A stretch of DNA of 64,000 bases from Shewanella halifaxensis HAW-EB4 (GCF_000019185.1 NC_010334.1:1426001-1490000), one strand, 5' to 3'; shown: positions 15,921-25,236, counted from the first letter of the stretch. Numbers and translations: made by a program. The notes: generated from the sequence alone by a model not told the origin.

Positions 15921-17657
15921 TGTGATCACCAAGCGATTATGTCGTATCTTAACTACCAACCGATTTTGTCGGTTTGCTAATTACCAAGGGAAAATGACGG
16001 ATCCATTTTTATACATAATCCTTTAATAGTTTTAATTACTATTTAGGGGTTATTAAGGATGATCATCATGGATTCTCGCTCTCAACTTATCGTTGATGTG
16101 ATCGCCAAAGTCACCCAAGGTAAGATCAGCATCAACAGTGCCTCTCAGCTCCTCAATAAATCCCGTCGAACAATTGAACGTTACCTCAGTCGTTATCGGG
16201 CTGAAGGTATCCGCTTTATCGTGCATGGTAATAAAGGTCGTGCACCCATCAATAGAACGCCTGAGTCATTGAAAAAACAGGTGCTACACCTCATTCAAAC
16301 CAAGTATTACGACTTCAATTTACAGCATCTTGCCGAATTGCTCGCTGAAAATGAAGGACTGAGCATTAAGCGTGAAACATTGCGAGGTTGGGCTCACGAG
16401 ATTAAACATGTTAAACGAGCCAAACGTCGACGCAGTCAAGTAAGAAAGTACAGAGAGCGTATGGAATCACCTGGGCTAATGCTGCAAATGGATGGTAGCC
16501 CTCATCGTTGGTTTGGTGATAGTCGATCGTGTTTGATTGCCATTATCGATGACGCAACGAGTGATATCCATGCTGAGTTTTACCCTTCAGAAACGACGGA
16601 AGGTTGCATGAAAGTCATGAAGGCTTACATCGAGAAGCGAGGACTCTTTAAGACGCTTTACGTCGACCGAGCAGGTATTTTTGGTGGTCCCAAGCGCTGT
16701 CACTTCTCTCAGATGCAACGTGCTTGTGAGGAGTTAGGGATCGAAATCATCTTCGCCAATTCTCCACAAGGAAAAGGTCGAGTTGAACGCTGTTTTGATA
16801 CGTTCCAAGACCGACTGGTTCCTGAGCTTAGGCTTCACAATATCACCGATATGCACAGTGCGAATGAGTATCTTCAGAAGGTGTTTATCCCCATATATTG
16901 GCAACAGAAAATAACCGTGAAAGCGAAAAGTAAGTTGTCAGCCTTCAAAGCCGTTCCTGAGCATATCGACTTAGATACTATCTGTGTGTACAAGGAATAT
17001 CGGAAGGTACGACGAGACCATACCTTTAGTTATAACAACAAGATGTACGTTATCGACTCGCCAATTCGATATTCTATCGTCAATCAAAAGCTTGAAATTC
17101 GCAGTCAGTTTGATGGGACATTTTCGGTTTATTTTGGCCATAGAAAACTTCATATAACAGAGCTAGAAGAACCACCAAGAGGCTCTGAGTTCGGAATGGA
17201 GGTTCAGCGTAAGTTGGATGTGATCGAGCTAGCCCAAACCTTAGGTAGCGTGACCAAAGCTGCTCAAGTTGCGGGGTGCTCTCGGCAAAGTATCTATACC
17301 TATCAAAAGGTGCTGGAAGAAGAGGGTGTGCTGGGGCTTAAACGTATCAACAAGCCCTTAAAAAGAAACAAAAATCGCATTCCTCAGGTGACAGAAGAGA
17401 AAATCGTCAAGCTGACACTCAACAATCCATATCGTACTTCCCTTCAACTAATGACTGAGCTTAAAAGGGATCACAACATCACAGTAAGCAGTGCCACGAT
17501 CCGAAATATCTGGAAGCGTGAGGTGATGAATACCAGAGAGCTTCGAGTTAAACGAGCTGCATCCCTAAATAAGGAAATCTAGCATGATAGGCTAGACTAT
17601 ATAGTGAACGACAAAGTCGCTTGGCTTTTATTCCGTCAGGCTCCCTCGGTAATCACA
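15921..17657 (+). mobile_element. Complete ISNCY (IS1202-type) insertion sequence
   Basis: The 1737-bp element has terminal inverted repeats TGTGATCACC (left) and TGTGATTACC (right, reverse complement). It carries internal repeats of CCAAGCGATTATGTCG: at 15929-15944, a relative at 15956-15972, and inverted at 17609-17624. It is bounded by identical 16-bp direct repeats at 15905-15920 and 17658-17673. It carries one transposase gene of full length. The intact repeats and duplication indicate a fairly recent insertion. Confidence 0.9.
16059..17582 (+). CDS. ISNCY-family DDE transposase
   Basis: A 507-residue transposase. The N-terminal helix-turn-helix (SINSASQLLNKSRRTIERYL, residues 28-47) is followed by a second DNA-binding segment, then an RNase H-fold catalytic core with Asp145 (LQMDGSPHRWFG), Asp203 (LYVDRAGIFGG) and Glu243 (GKGRVERCFDTF). 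An extra helix-turn-helix region at about residues 385-430 (GSVTKAAQVAGCSRQSIYTY) follows the core. The frame is open at full length and the IS ends are intact, so it may be active. The start is MIIMDS; the second Met (MDSRSQ) is also possible. Confidence 0.92.
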   Translation: MIIMDSRSQLIVDVIAKVTQGKISINSASQLLNKSRRTIERYLSRYRAEGIRFIVHGNKGRAPINRTPESLKKQVLHLIQTKYYDFNLQHLAELLAENEGLSIKRETLRGWAHEIKHVKRAKRRRSQVRKYRERMESPGLMLQMDGSPHRWFGDSRSCLIAIIDDATSDIHAEFYPSETTEGCMKVMKAYIEKRGLFKTLYVDRAGIFGGPKRCHFSQMQRACEELGIEIIFANSPQGKGRVERCFDTFQDRLVPELRLHNITDMHSANEYLQKVFIPIYWQQKITVKAKSKLSAFKAVPEHIDLDTICVYKEYRKVRRDHTFSYNNKMYVIDSPIRYSIVNQKLEIRSQFDGTFSVYFGHRKLHITELEEPPRGSEFGMEVQRKLDVIELAQTLGSVTKAAQVAGCSRQSIYTYQKVLEEEGVLGLKRINKPLKRNKNRIPQVTEEKIVKLTLNNPYRTSLQLMTELKRDHNITVSSATIRNIWKREVMNTRELRVKRAASLNKEI

Positions 17658-17673
17658 GTTTTAGCCATAACTC
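17658..17673. repeat. 16-bp target site duplication, right copy
   Basis: GTTTTAGCCATAACTC is identical to bases 15905-15920 immediately left of the IS. One extra T on each side makes the length ambiguous by one. Confidence 0.92.
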
Positions 17674-17840
17674 TAAATATTAAAGATTGTGCTTTTCTAA
17701 CTCGGTGTAGATACGGCTGAGGCCTTTGATGGCATGGATGCCATCGTAGAGCTCACAGGGACGTGCTTGCAGCGTGTCTCAGAAGTGTCTGCACATGCGC
17801 TGGCCGCAGGCCATTGGAACCACTTTTGTTGGATGCCACT
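17674..17840 (+). repeat. Copy A of the hairpin repeat, right part
   Basis: Contains GGTGTAGATACGGCTGAG, hairpin GATGGCA-TGGA-TGCCATC (17728-17745), GAGCTCACAGGGACG, and a 36-base block at 17761-17796 that matches copy B (49094-49129) with one difference. It ends in GCCGCAGGC and ATTGGAACCACTTTT, as in copy B. 17841-17985 holds nothing recognisable. Confidence 0.85.
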
Positions 17841-17985
17841 CTTAGCCAAAAATATATCGATTCTTTGAGGGCTTTATCATCAAACGAAGTTTGATTTGGC
17901 TTTTAGGTGTAGCAGAGCTGCAAGTTCCAATAAACTTTTGTTTAAAGTTTAGGAAAACTGAGCAAGCCAACTCAATTTGGCAGAA

Positions 17986-18022
17986 AATGTTGCTGGTGCT
18001 AAACCAGACTACCAGCAACATT
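17986..18022 (-). terminator. Probable terminator after ndh
   Basis: AATGTTGCTGGT / ACCAGCAACATT is a 12-bp stem with a 13-base loop just after the ndh stop. On the minus strand the stem is followed by TTCTG, so the T-run is weak. Confidence 0.6.
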
Positions 18023-18033
18023 CACAAAGCTTA

Positions 18034-19335
18034 TTAGTGTAGCTTCAAATGTGGGTGTACGATTCGACTGATCCCTTTGGCAAACATAAGCAGGGTGCCT
18101 TTAATTGGGCCGTGTAGCTCGATAAGGTGTCTTCTATAGAGTGAGGTATAGACGAAGCGAGCAATCTTACCTTCGACCATTATGCCACCACCGATGAATG
18201 ACATGAGATTACCGACCGTGTGGAATTTTGATAAATTGACCAAGGCGCCTAAATCTTTATAGACATAATTGTTTGAGGCGGGTTTTCCTGCTAGCAATAA
18301 CTTAATATTATCAGCAGTCATTAATGCCATCTGGCGTGCAGATTGGCCGCGTGGTGGAACCCAGCTACCATCTTCTTGTGGGCACGCTGCGCAGTCACCG
18401 ATAGCTAAAATGGCTGGATCGCGGGTGGTCTGCATATTTTGTTGTACCATTACCTGATTGATATGGTTACTCTCAAGGCCGCCGATCTCTTTTAAGAAGT
18501 CAGGAGCTTTAACACCTGTCGACCAGATCACCATATCTGACTGAATAAATTCGCCTTCAGAGGTGTGTAGGCCTTCTTCTGTGACTTGATTAATACGCGT
18601 GCTGGTCATCACTTTCACGCCAATAGAGGTTAACTCCTTAGCGACAGAGGCCGAGATCTCCTCTTTCTCGACCTTCGGAAGAATGCGTTCATCGGCTTCG
18701 ATAAGGGTTATTTCCAATAGACTGCTATCGATTTTATAACCGAAGCCGCGTAGTTGTTCGACCGCATGGTGCATCTCAGCCGACATCTCGACACCGGTTG
18801 CACCTGCACCCACGACGGCAATTTTGATTTTATCATCGAGCTGATGGTGGCTAGCATAGCGCATGAATTTATTCAGTAGCATGGTGCGAATTTCCATCGC
18901 CTGTTCGGTGCTATCTAAAAATACACAGTGCTCACGTACGCCAGTAATATTAAAGTCATTGGCGATACTACCAATGGCAATAACTAAGTAGTCATAATCG
19001 ATGCGGCGTGCAGGGAGTAATTCACGACCTTTATCATCGTTAATTGGCGCTAAAATAACTTGCTTAGCTTCTCTATCGATATCAGTCATCGCACCTTGCT
19101 GGAAATGGTAACCATGGCTTGCGGCATGACCGCGATAGCTGATCGCATCGATACCAATGTCTAGTGCTCCAGTAGCAACCTCATGCAGTAGTGGTTTCCA
19201 AATATGGCTCTCGGCGCAGTCAATTAAGGTGACCCTGGCTTTGCCTTTACGCCCTAATTGGTGACCGAGCTTTGTTGCTATCTCCATTCCACCTGCGCCA
19301 CCACCAACGATGACAATATTGGCCATTTCATGCAT
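18034..19335 (-). CDS. ndh: Type II NADH:quinone dehydrogenase
   Basis: A 433-residue single-subunit flavoprotein that oxidises NADH and reduces quinone without pumping protons; peripheral on the inner membrane. The FAD-binding motif IVIVGGGAGGMEIATKLG is at the N-terminus and the NADH-binding motif IAVVGAGATGVEMSAEM near residue 173. AILAIGDCAACP near residue 302 is the conserved FAD-contact region. The C-terminal segment is hydrophobic and basic. AAGGATT precedes the first ATG; an ATG three codons in is an alternative. Monocistronic. Confidence 0.94.
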   Translation of the reverse strand: MHEMANIVIVGGGAGGMEIATKLGHQLGRKGKARVTLIDCAESHIWKPLLHEVATGALDIGIDAISYRGHAASHGYHFQQGAMTDIDREAKQVILAPINDDKGRELLPARRIDYDYLVIAIGSIANDFNITGVREHCVFLDSTEQAMEIRTMLLNKFMRYASHHQLDDKIKIAVVGAGATGVEMSAEMHHAVEQLRGFGYKIDSSLLEITLIEADERILPKVEKEEISASVAKELTSIGVKVMTSTRINQVTEEGLHTSEGEFIQSDMVIWSTGVKAPDFLKEIGGLESNHINQVMVQQNMQTTRDPAILAIGDCAACPQEDGSWVPPRGQSARQMALMTADNIKLLLAGKPASNNYVYKDLGALVNLSKFHTVGNLMSFIGGGIMVEGKIARFVYTSLYRRHLIELHGPIKGTLLMFAKGISRIVHPHLKLH

Positions 19336-19693
19336 GAGCTTTATAATCCTTAAGTCGATAAAACTGTAAAATAAATATAGGTATTAGCCTGTTGTGACGC
19401 TCAAACACAGTTAATTTCACTCTGGTCATCAATTGTTCTACATAGAGAATAGCTACCACAAAGAAGCCTGAAAAGTGTAGCAGTAGATATGAAAAACGGC
19501 AATTAGACGCTTTGCTAGCCTGAAAACCTAAGTAATCCCAAAGTGTAGGCTTATCATATTGAAATTTAAGGTTATTGTGTTTTTTGTTGAAAATTTTTAC
19601 AAACACGGGAATTAAGAGGTTGTAGGGGAAGTGTGAGCTAAATATAAGGTATAAAGTGAAAAGTGTGACCTAGGTCCGTTTAAACGTGTAAAG
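19336..19693. other. Intergenic region upstream of ndh
   Basis: About 360 bases holding the ndh promoter. A minus frame at 19328-19606 overlaps the ndh start, has no ribosome site and has no recognisable protein character, so I do not call it. No other structure was noticed. Confidence 0.5.
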
Positions 19694-19730
19694 ATAAAAA
19701 GCGGCATGCTCTATGGGCTAAAGCATGCCG
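19694..19730 (-). terminator. Terminator after the 120-residue hypothetical gene
   Basis: CGGCATGCT / AGCATGCCG stem followed on the minus strand by CTTTTTATC, a few bases after the stop at 19738. Confidence 0.8.
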
Positions 19731-19737
19731 ACTATGA

Positions 19738-20100
19738 TTAAAGCTTACTTAAGCGAGACTTATAGTCTTCGATAACATGTTCCATGATCTCTTGTACTGA
19801 TACATCTTTGGTTTTGTTATCCATAAACACTTTAAAGGTCACCAACGCATGTTTGTCATCATTTAGGCGACTATTTTGCATCGCGAAGTAGGCTTGCTCC
19901 TGTTCGCATTCTCTAACAACATACCCATCATGTTCAAACAGTCGGTTGCCAGAATGGCCGTGCCACTTAGTAATTCTGTCTAGTGCGATTTCGCAAGAGC
20001 GGTTTAACTCAATATGATTGCGCCAGCTTGTTGGGTGAGCGGGATCCTTAACTTGAGGGCATCGGACTGTGTAGTTGTATACATGAGAGATTGCTGTCAT
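19738..20100 (-). CDS. Conserved-looking hypothetical protein (120 aa)
   Basis: I do not recognise a family. The product is soluble and polar with no signal peptide, and contains NRLFEHDGYVVRECEQEQA and a Lys/Asp-rich C-terminal half ending VIEDYKSRLSKL. The codon pattern and the terminator immediately downstream support a real gene. The ATG has AGGTAGGTAATTT upstream, an acceptable ribosome site. It stands alone between ndh and the RND operon. Confidence 0.7.
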   Translation of the reverse strand: MTAISHVYNYTVRCPQVKDPAHPTSWRNHIELNRSCEIALDRITKWHGHSGNRLFEHDGYVVRECEQEQAYFAMQNSRLNDDKHALVTFKVFMDNKTKDVSVQEIMEHVIEDYKSRLSKL

Positions 20101-20558
20101 AAATTACCTACCTGTTCGCTGTGACTAATACCATCTTAGGCATTGTTTTTTATCTTGGTCAACCACGTGTGTGGTTTGAGCGTACTTTATATGTAGTTCG
20201 AGCAAAAATGGGCTAACTAAATATCTACTATTCTATAGCGCTTTAATATAACGCCAAGTTAACACTTTAGTTGCTGTACCTATTGTTTACCATGACATTC
20301 AGTTCAATATCCTTGTTCCAGATCGCACTTTTGTCGATAGAGGTAAGCTCATTAGTGGCTTCGGCTAATAAAGCATCAGTTTAAGTGCTCTGCTTGGTTT
20401 AGTTTGATGAGGGACGAAGTTGACGGTTATAGGCTGAATCGTTCTTTAATGTTAATGGTTATGACGCTTTATGGATAAAAGGTTTCATTTGTTGATTGGT
20501 TAAGCTTATAATTTCAGAACAAAAATAAAGCACATATCCTATTTATCAGGAGGCTTAA
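20101..20558. other. Intergenic region before the first RND operon
   Basis: About 460 bases without a convincing ORF. It should contain divergent promoters for the hypothetical gene and the RND membrane-fusion gene. No regulator gene, clear operator palindrome or repeat was recognised. Confidence 0.5.
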
Positions 20559-21716
20559 ATGGCCGGTTCATCAGTTTCAAAAATTAAGTTGTGGATGTTA
20601 GTTTTTAGCGCCACGGCAATGTCAGCCTGTGGTGATGCGCCAGCACCGCAACAAGCTATGCTGCCAAGCGTTATTGTCAACACAGCTCATACAGAGCTGA
20701 TCACGCCCAAATCTGAAATTGTCGGCCGTACACAGGCATCTGAAGATGTGATTATCAAGTCGCAAATTCATGGCCAGTTGCTCAAACGTACTTTCGTTGA
20801 AGGTGATGATATTACCGCTGGCGATCTATTGTTTGAAATCGATCCATCTACTTATAAAGCTGAGTTAGCACAGCAAAATGCAGTATTAAAGCAAGCTGTT
20901 GCATCAAGGGATGTGGCGGTGATGAACTGGGAACGTGGACGCCGATTATTGCCTGATGGCATGATCAGTGCGCAGGATATGGATGAGCTAACTAGCCGTA
21001 AACTCACCACTGCCGCAGGAGTCGTACAAGCCGAAGCCGCCGTGCAAGCTGCAGAGCTGCAATTAAGTTATACCAAGGTATATGCGCCAATATCAGGCCG
21101 GATCAGTCACTCAAAGGTGAGTACCGGTGATATCATTACACCACAATCAGAAATGGCAAGCCTAGTGCAGCTTCAGCCTATGTGGGTAAGCTTTCAAGTT
21201 GCAGAAAAAAAGCTGATTTCAGCCCAACAAAACTTTTCTAAGGCTGTCGAAAAAGACGTTAAAATTACCGATATTGTCATGCGCCTTCGTCTACCGAACG
21301 GCACCATGTTTGATGAGGTTGGTTATATCGACTTTATTGGTAACCGAGTCGATGCCGCAACAGGTACCTTGCCTGTTCGCGCTACATTTAAAAATGATGA
21401 CAAGCTGATGCTTCCAGGCTTGTTTGTCACTCTAGTGATTGAATCCCCCATTACTGAAAATGCACTACTTATTCCTCAAGCTGCGGTGCAGGAAGATCAA
21501 CAAGGCCGTTTCGTGATGGTGCTTAATGATCAAGATGAAGTACAGAAACGTATCGTCGAACTGGGCGACCGTTTCGGTGTTGAGTGGCGTGTGCTCAGTG
21601 GTCTAGAGGATGGTGAACGCATTGTGGTGGAGGGGTTACAGAAAATTCGTCCAGGTATGAAAGTGAACCCAGTAGAGCAAGAAGTGGTGCCTTTCAAAGA
21701 AGATGAAAAATCATAG
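20559..21716 (+). CDS. RND efflux membrane-fusion lipoprotein (AcrA/MexA type)
   Basis: A 385-residue periplasmic adaptor. The signal sequence ends in lipobox MSAC (Cys23), so it is anchored in the inner membrane by lipid. Seen: a lipoyl half motif (IIKSQIHGQLLKRTFVEGDD), an alpha-helical hairpin around residues 100-165 with Ala/Gln-rich heptads, the second lipoyl half (LSYTKVYAPISGRIS) and a beta-barrel/MP domain. It joins the RND pump encoded just downstream to an outer membrane channel that is not encoded here. AGGAGG precedes the ATG. Confidence 0.92.
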   Translation: MAGSSVSKIKLWMLVFSATAMSACGDAPAPQQAMLPSVIVNTAHTELITPKSEIVGRTQASEDVIIKSQIHGQLLKRTFVEGDDITAGDLLFEIDPSTYKAELAQQNAVLKQAVASRDVAVMNWERGRRLLPDGMISAQDMDELTSRKLTTAAGVVQAEAAVQAAELQLSYTKVYAPISGRISHSKVSTGDIITPQSEMASLVQLQPMWVSFQVAEKKLISAQQNFSKAVEKDVKITDIVMRLRLPNGTMFDEVGYIDFIGNRVDAATGTLPVRATFKNDDKLMLPGLFVTLVIESPITENALLIPQAAVQEDQQGRFVMVLNDQDEVQKRIVELGDRFGVEWRVLSGLEDGERIVVEGLQKIRPGMKVNPVEQEVVPFKEDEKS

Positions 21717-21730
21717 TCGGAGCAGTCAAG

Positions 21731-21817
21731 ATGAATGAGTTTTTTATTAGAGCTGAAGACCTAAGTTTCCCCGTTTTGGCTAAGCCTTTGTATAACGAGG
21801 AATGTCATGATGAGTAA
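21731..21817 (+). CDS. Leader ORF 1, degenerate copy of the RND pump start
   Basis: A 28-codon frame beginning MNEFFIRAEDLSF. It parallels the N-terminus of the downstream pump (MISDFFINRPKFAF) and the second leader. It starts 14 bases after the adaptor stop, and its stop overlaps the start of leader ORF 2. Not long enough to judge by codon use; it may be a peptide, a translation relay or simply duplication debris. Confidence 0.45.
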   Translation: MNEFFIRAEDLSFPVLAKPLYNEECHDE

Positions 21818-21890
21818 GTTTTTTATTAGAACAGAAGCTCTAAGTTTGCTGGTTGTGACTAAGCCTTTGTTGAACAGGGGAATGTCATGA
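21807..21890 (+). CDS. Leader ORF 2, degenerate copy of the RND pump start
   Basis: A 27-codon frame MMSKFFIRTEALSL..., ending in TGA that overlaps the pump ATG as ATGA. It carries a GAGGAATGTC ribosome-site segment like the GGGGAATGTC before the pump. The period to leader 1 is about 79 bases and to the pump start about 80. Confidence 0.5.
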   Translation: MMSKFFIRTEALSLLVVTKPLLNRGMS

Positions 21891-24800
21891 TTAGTGATTT
21901 TTTTATTAATAGGCCTAAGTTTGCCTTTGTTATCTCAACCGTTTTGACCTTGGTTGGCTTGATCGCTATTCCAGTGTTATCGGTTTCAGAATTTCCAGAA
22001 ATTGCGCCACCTCAGGTGAGCGTTTCAACTAGTTACTCTGGTGCCAGCGCCGATATTGTTAAAGACACCATAGCGCAACCATTAGAAGCCGAAGTTAACG
22101 GCGTCGAAGGCATGCTGTATATGGAGTCAAAAAGTGCTAACGACGGTAGCTACTCGCTAAATGTGACCTTTGAGGTTGGTACCGATGCCGATATGGCTCA
22201 GGTGAAGGTACAAAACCGAGTGCAGCAGGCCATGCCGCGTCTACCTGAAGAGGTGAAGCGTCAAGGGGTTAAAGTCGAAAAACAAAGCCCTAACATGCTG
22301 ATGGTGGTCAACCTAGTTTCACCTAATGAAACTTTTGATTCTCTGTTTATTACTAACTATGCTGGCTTAAACGTTAAAGACGCACTGGCCCGTCAGTATG
22401 GTGTGTCTAAGGTGCAAGTCATTGGTGCACTGGATTACGCTATGCGTATTTGGCTCGATCCAGATAAGATGGCAAGTCTTGGGGTAACAGCAACGGATGT
22501 AATTGCTGCGCTGCAAGAACAAAATATTCAAGTGGCTGCTGGCCGAATTGGCGCCGCACCAGTCGATCCAGAGCAACAATTTCAGTACACATTGCAGACC
22601 AAAGGTCGCCTTAAAGATCCTAAAGAGTTTTATGATGTGATGATCCGGGCTAATAATGATGGCTCTAAAGTCGTTGTTGGCGATGTCGCACGAGTTGAGC
22701 TTGGCTCCCAAACCTATGATGCTCAAGGTAAGCTAAATAACAAACCTTCGGCGATTATCGCTATCTATCAGTCACCCGATGCGAATGCATTAGAAGTCGG
22801 TAAAGCCATTAAGGCCGAAATGGAAAACCTGTCTGAGCGTTTTCCAAACGATCTAGAATATGAAGTTCTATACGATACAACTGAGTTTGTTGAAACCTCA
22901 ATTAAAGAGGTGGTGCAAACTCTGTTTATCTCTATTTCACTGGTGGTCTTGGTTGTATTTATTTTCTTACAGGACGTGCGTTCAACATTAGTGCCTGCGA
23001 TTGCTATTCCTGTTTCGCTTATCGGTACATTTGCCTTCTTGCTTGCTTTTGATATGAGCATCAATACCGTCTCTCTGTTTGCACTGATCCTCGCAATTGG
23101 TATCGTGGTGGACGATGCGATTGTAGTGGTGGAGAACGTTACACGTCTGATGCAAGATGAAGGATTATCGCCAAAAGAGGCGACCTCTAAGGCGATGAAA
23201 GAGGTCACTGGGCCGATTATTGCGACGACTTTGGTATTGCTTGCGGTATTTGCACCAACGGCGGTCATGCCGGGGATCACAGGGCAGATGTATGCTCAGT
23301 TTTCTGTGACCATCTGTATTTCTGTACTGATCTCTTCAATTAACGCACTAACCTTAAGCCCAGCGCTTTGTGCATCATTACTACGCCCGCCTAAGACACA
23401 CACCAAGGGTTTTCATGCAGTCTTTAATAAGTACTTTGAACGATTTACTGGCAAGTATATGAAGCTAGTGTCGTTGCTGACACGTAAGTTAGCTATCGTC
23501 GGTGTTGTGTATATTTGTCTAATTGTTGTCACTGGTGGGGTTGCCAAAATCTTACCGTCGGGCTTTGTGCCGATGGAAGACAAGAAAGCCTTTATGGTGG
23601 ATATTCAGCTACCCGATGGCGCATCACTTAACCGTACCGAAGACGTGATGCGAGAGCTGGTTGAACTAACACTTGCCGAACCTGGTGTGGAGAATGTGAT
23701 TCATGCCAGTGGCTTTAGTATTTTAACCGGTTCAGTATCATCAAATGGTGGTTTGATGATTGTTACTCTGTCGACCTGGAGTGAACGTGAATCTCCCGAC
23801 ATGGTTGAGTCGGCGATTGTGGCTAAGTTGCAAGCTAAATATGCGGCCAATCCTGCAGTGAAGGCGATGGCATTCTCACTGCCGCCAATTCCAGGGGTAG
23901 GTAGTGTTGGTGGCTTTGAGTTTGTATTGCAAGACACTCAAGGCCGTACACCACAAGAGTTGGCTTCTGTGATGCGCGCCTTGATTATGAAGGCCAATGA
24001 ACAACCAGAAATTGCCATGGCCTTTAGTAACTTCCGCGCCGATGTGCCGCAAATGTTTGTCGATGTCGACAGGGATAAAGCTAAAGCACTTGGGATCTCG
24101 TTAAATGAGATCTTCTCGACCATGCAAACTATGCTTGGCTCTATGTACGTCAATGATTTTAACCGTTTTGGTAAGGTATTTAGGGTTATCTTGCAGGCGG
24201 AATCTGAGTATCGTAATTCCGACAGAGATATCTCGCGCTTCTACGTCCGCTCTAACACCGGTGAGATGGTGCCATTAAGTACTTTGGTGACAGTGACGCC
24301 AATTTTGGGGCCTGACGTGATGAATAACTACAACATGTTTAGTTCCACAACTATCAATGGCTTCCCCGCTCCCGGCTTTAGTTCGGGTGATGCAATTACT
24401 GCGATGGAGCGTGCTGCCAATGAATCACTTCCGGCAGGATATACCTTCGAGTGGACAGGGCAAACCTATCAAGAGATCAAAGCGGGTAATCTAGCGCCGC
24501 TTATTTTCTCGTTGGCATTAGTGTTTACTTACCTGTTCTTAGTGGCGCAGTACGAGAGTTGGACGATTCCATTTGCCGTTATTCTCGCAGTACCTATTGC
24601 GGTACTGGGGGCATTTCTCAACATCTTGCTCGTTGGGTCGGATTTAAACCTCTATGCCCAGATTGGTCTGGTGCTGCTTATCGGCCTCGCCTGTAAGAAT
24701 GCCATCTTGATTGTTGAGTTTGCTAAACAATTGCACGAAGAGGGTAAGAGTATCCTTGACGCTGCGCAGACGGCGGCAAGGCTGCGTTTTCGTGCGGTGC

Positions 24801-25045
24801 TGATGACGGCTTTTTCTTTCCTATTGGGGGTGTTGCCTTTAGTTATCGCTACAGGCGCGGGGGCGGGGAGTCGCCGTGCCCTTGGTTACTCGGTGTTTGG
24901 CGGTATGTTAGCGGCCACTATCGTAGGTACCCTGCTGGTACCAGTGTTTTACGTAATCATGCAAAAAATGCGTGAAAAGGCGAAAGGCTTGCCTAAAGAG
25001 TCCGAGCAACCTCAGGAGCAAGAGCCGAAAGAAGCGAGTCACTAG
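21887..25045 (+). CDS. RND multidrug efflux permease (HAE1, AcrB/MexB type)
   Basis: A 1052-residue inner membrane proton antiporter exporting drugs or detergents in a tripartite pump. The N-terminus FFINRPKFAFVISTVLTLVG is the first membrane helix. TM4 has GIVVDDAIVVVENVTRLM with the paired proton-relay Asp residues, and TM10 contains LACKNAILIVEFAKQLHEEG with the relay Lys. Two large periplasmic porter loops and twelve membrane segments fit the family size. It is cotranscribed with the lipoprotein adaptor through two leader ORFs. The substrate is not deducible. Confidence 0.93.
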   Translation: MISDFFINRPKFAFVISTVLTLVGLIAIPVLSVSEFPEIAPPQVSVSTSYSGASADIVKDTIAQPLEAEVNGVEGMLYMESKSANDGSYSLNVTFEVGTDADMAQVKVQNRVQQAMPRLPEEVKRQGVKVEKQSPNMLMVVNLVSPNETFDSLFITNYAGLNVKDALARQYGVSKVQVIGALDYAMRIWLDPDKMASLGVTATDVIAALQEQNIQVAAGRIGAAPVDPEQQFQYTLQTKGRLKDPKEFYDVMIRANNDGSKVVVGDVARVELGSQTYDAQGKLNNKPSAIIAIYQSPDANALEVGKAIKAEMENLSERFPNDLEYEVLYDTTEFVETSIKEVVQTLFISISLVVLVVFIFLQDVRSTLVPAIAIPVSLIGTFAFLLAFDMSINTVSLFALILAIGIVVDDAIVVVENVTRLMQDEGLSPKEATSKAMKEVTGPIIATTLVLLAVFAPTAVMPGITGQMYAQFSVTICISVLISSINALTLSPALCASLLRPPKTHTKGFHAVFNKYFERFTGKYMKLVSLLTRKLAIVGVVYICLIVVTGGVAKILPSGFVPMEDKKAFMVDIQLPDGASLNRTEDVMRELVELTLAEPGVENVIHASGFSILTGSVSSNGGLMIVTLSTWSERESPDMVESAIVAKLQAKYAANPAVKAMAFSLPPIPGVGSVGGFEFVLQDTQGRTPQELASVMRALIMKANEQPEIAMAFSNFRADVPQMFVDVDRDKAKALGISLNEIFSTMQTMLGSMYVNDFNRFGKVFRVILQAESEYRNSDRDISRFYVRSNTGEMVPLSTLVTVTPILGPDVMNNYNMFSSTTINGFPAPGFSSGDAITAMERAANESLPAGYTFEWTGQTYQEIKAGNLAPLIFSLALVFTYLFLVAQYESWTIPFAVILAVPIAVLGAFLNILLVGSDLNLYAQIGLVLLIGLACKNAILIVEFAKQLHEEGKSILDAAQTAARLRFRAVLMTAFSFLLGVLPLVIATGAGAGSRRALGYSVFGGMLAATIVGTLLVPVFYVIMQKMREKAKGLPKESEQPQEQEPKEASH

Positions 25046-25079
25046 AGCGTTACTGTACTGTTATCTTGTTGAGTAAGCT

Positions 25080-25110
25080 AAAGGTCTGCTTTGATAGCAG
25101 GCCTTTTTTA
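25080..25110 (+). terminator. Terminator after the first RND operon
   Basis: AAGGTCTGCT / AGCAGGCCTT stem (one G-T pair) followed by six T residues, 35 bases after the permease stop. Confidence 0.85.
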
Positions 25111-25136
25111 TGCCAGAGATCGACTTCTATATATCT

Positions 25137-25166
25137 ATTAGGCTTTACCTGAAACAAAGTCAATGA
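25137..25166 (+). repeat. 30-base repeat shared with 5522-5551
   Basis: ATTAGGCTTTACCTGAAAC and the following bases match bases 5522-5551 at about 25 of 30 positions. Both lie just downstream of a terminator. The function is unknown. Confidence 0.5.
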
Positions 25167-25236
25167 CAGGTGGCTATGACTTGCCCTGAATAGACAACTG
25201 GGGAGCAAATTGCATCCGTATTTGAAAGGCTAGAAA

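Noticed and set aside
19328..19606. 92-codon minus frame overlapping the ndh start
   Set aside because: No ribosome site, overlaps the ndh start and its ribosome site, and lacks protein character.
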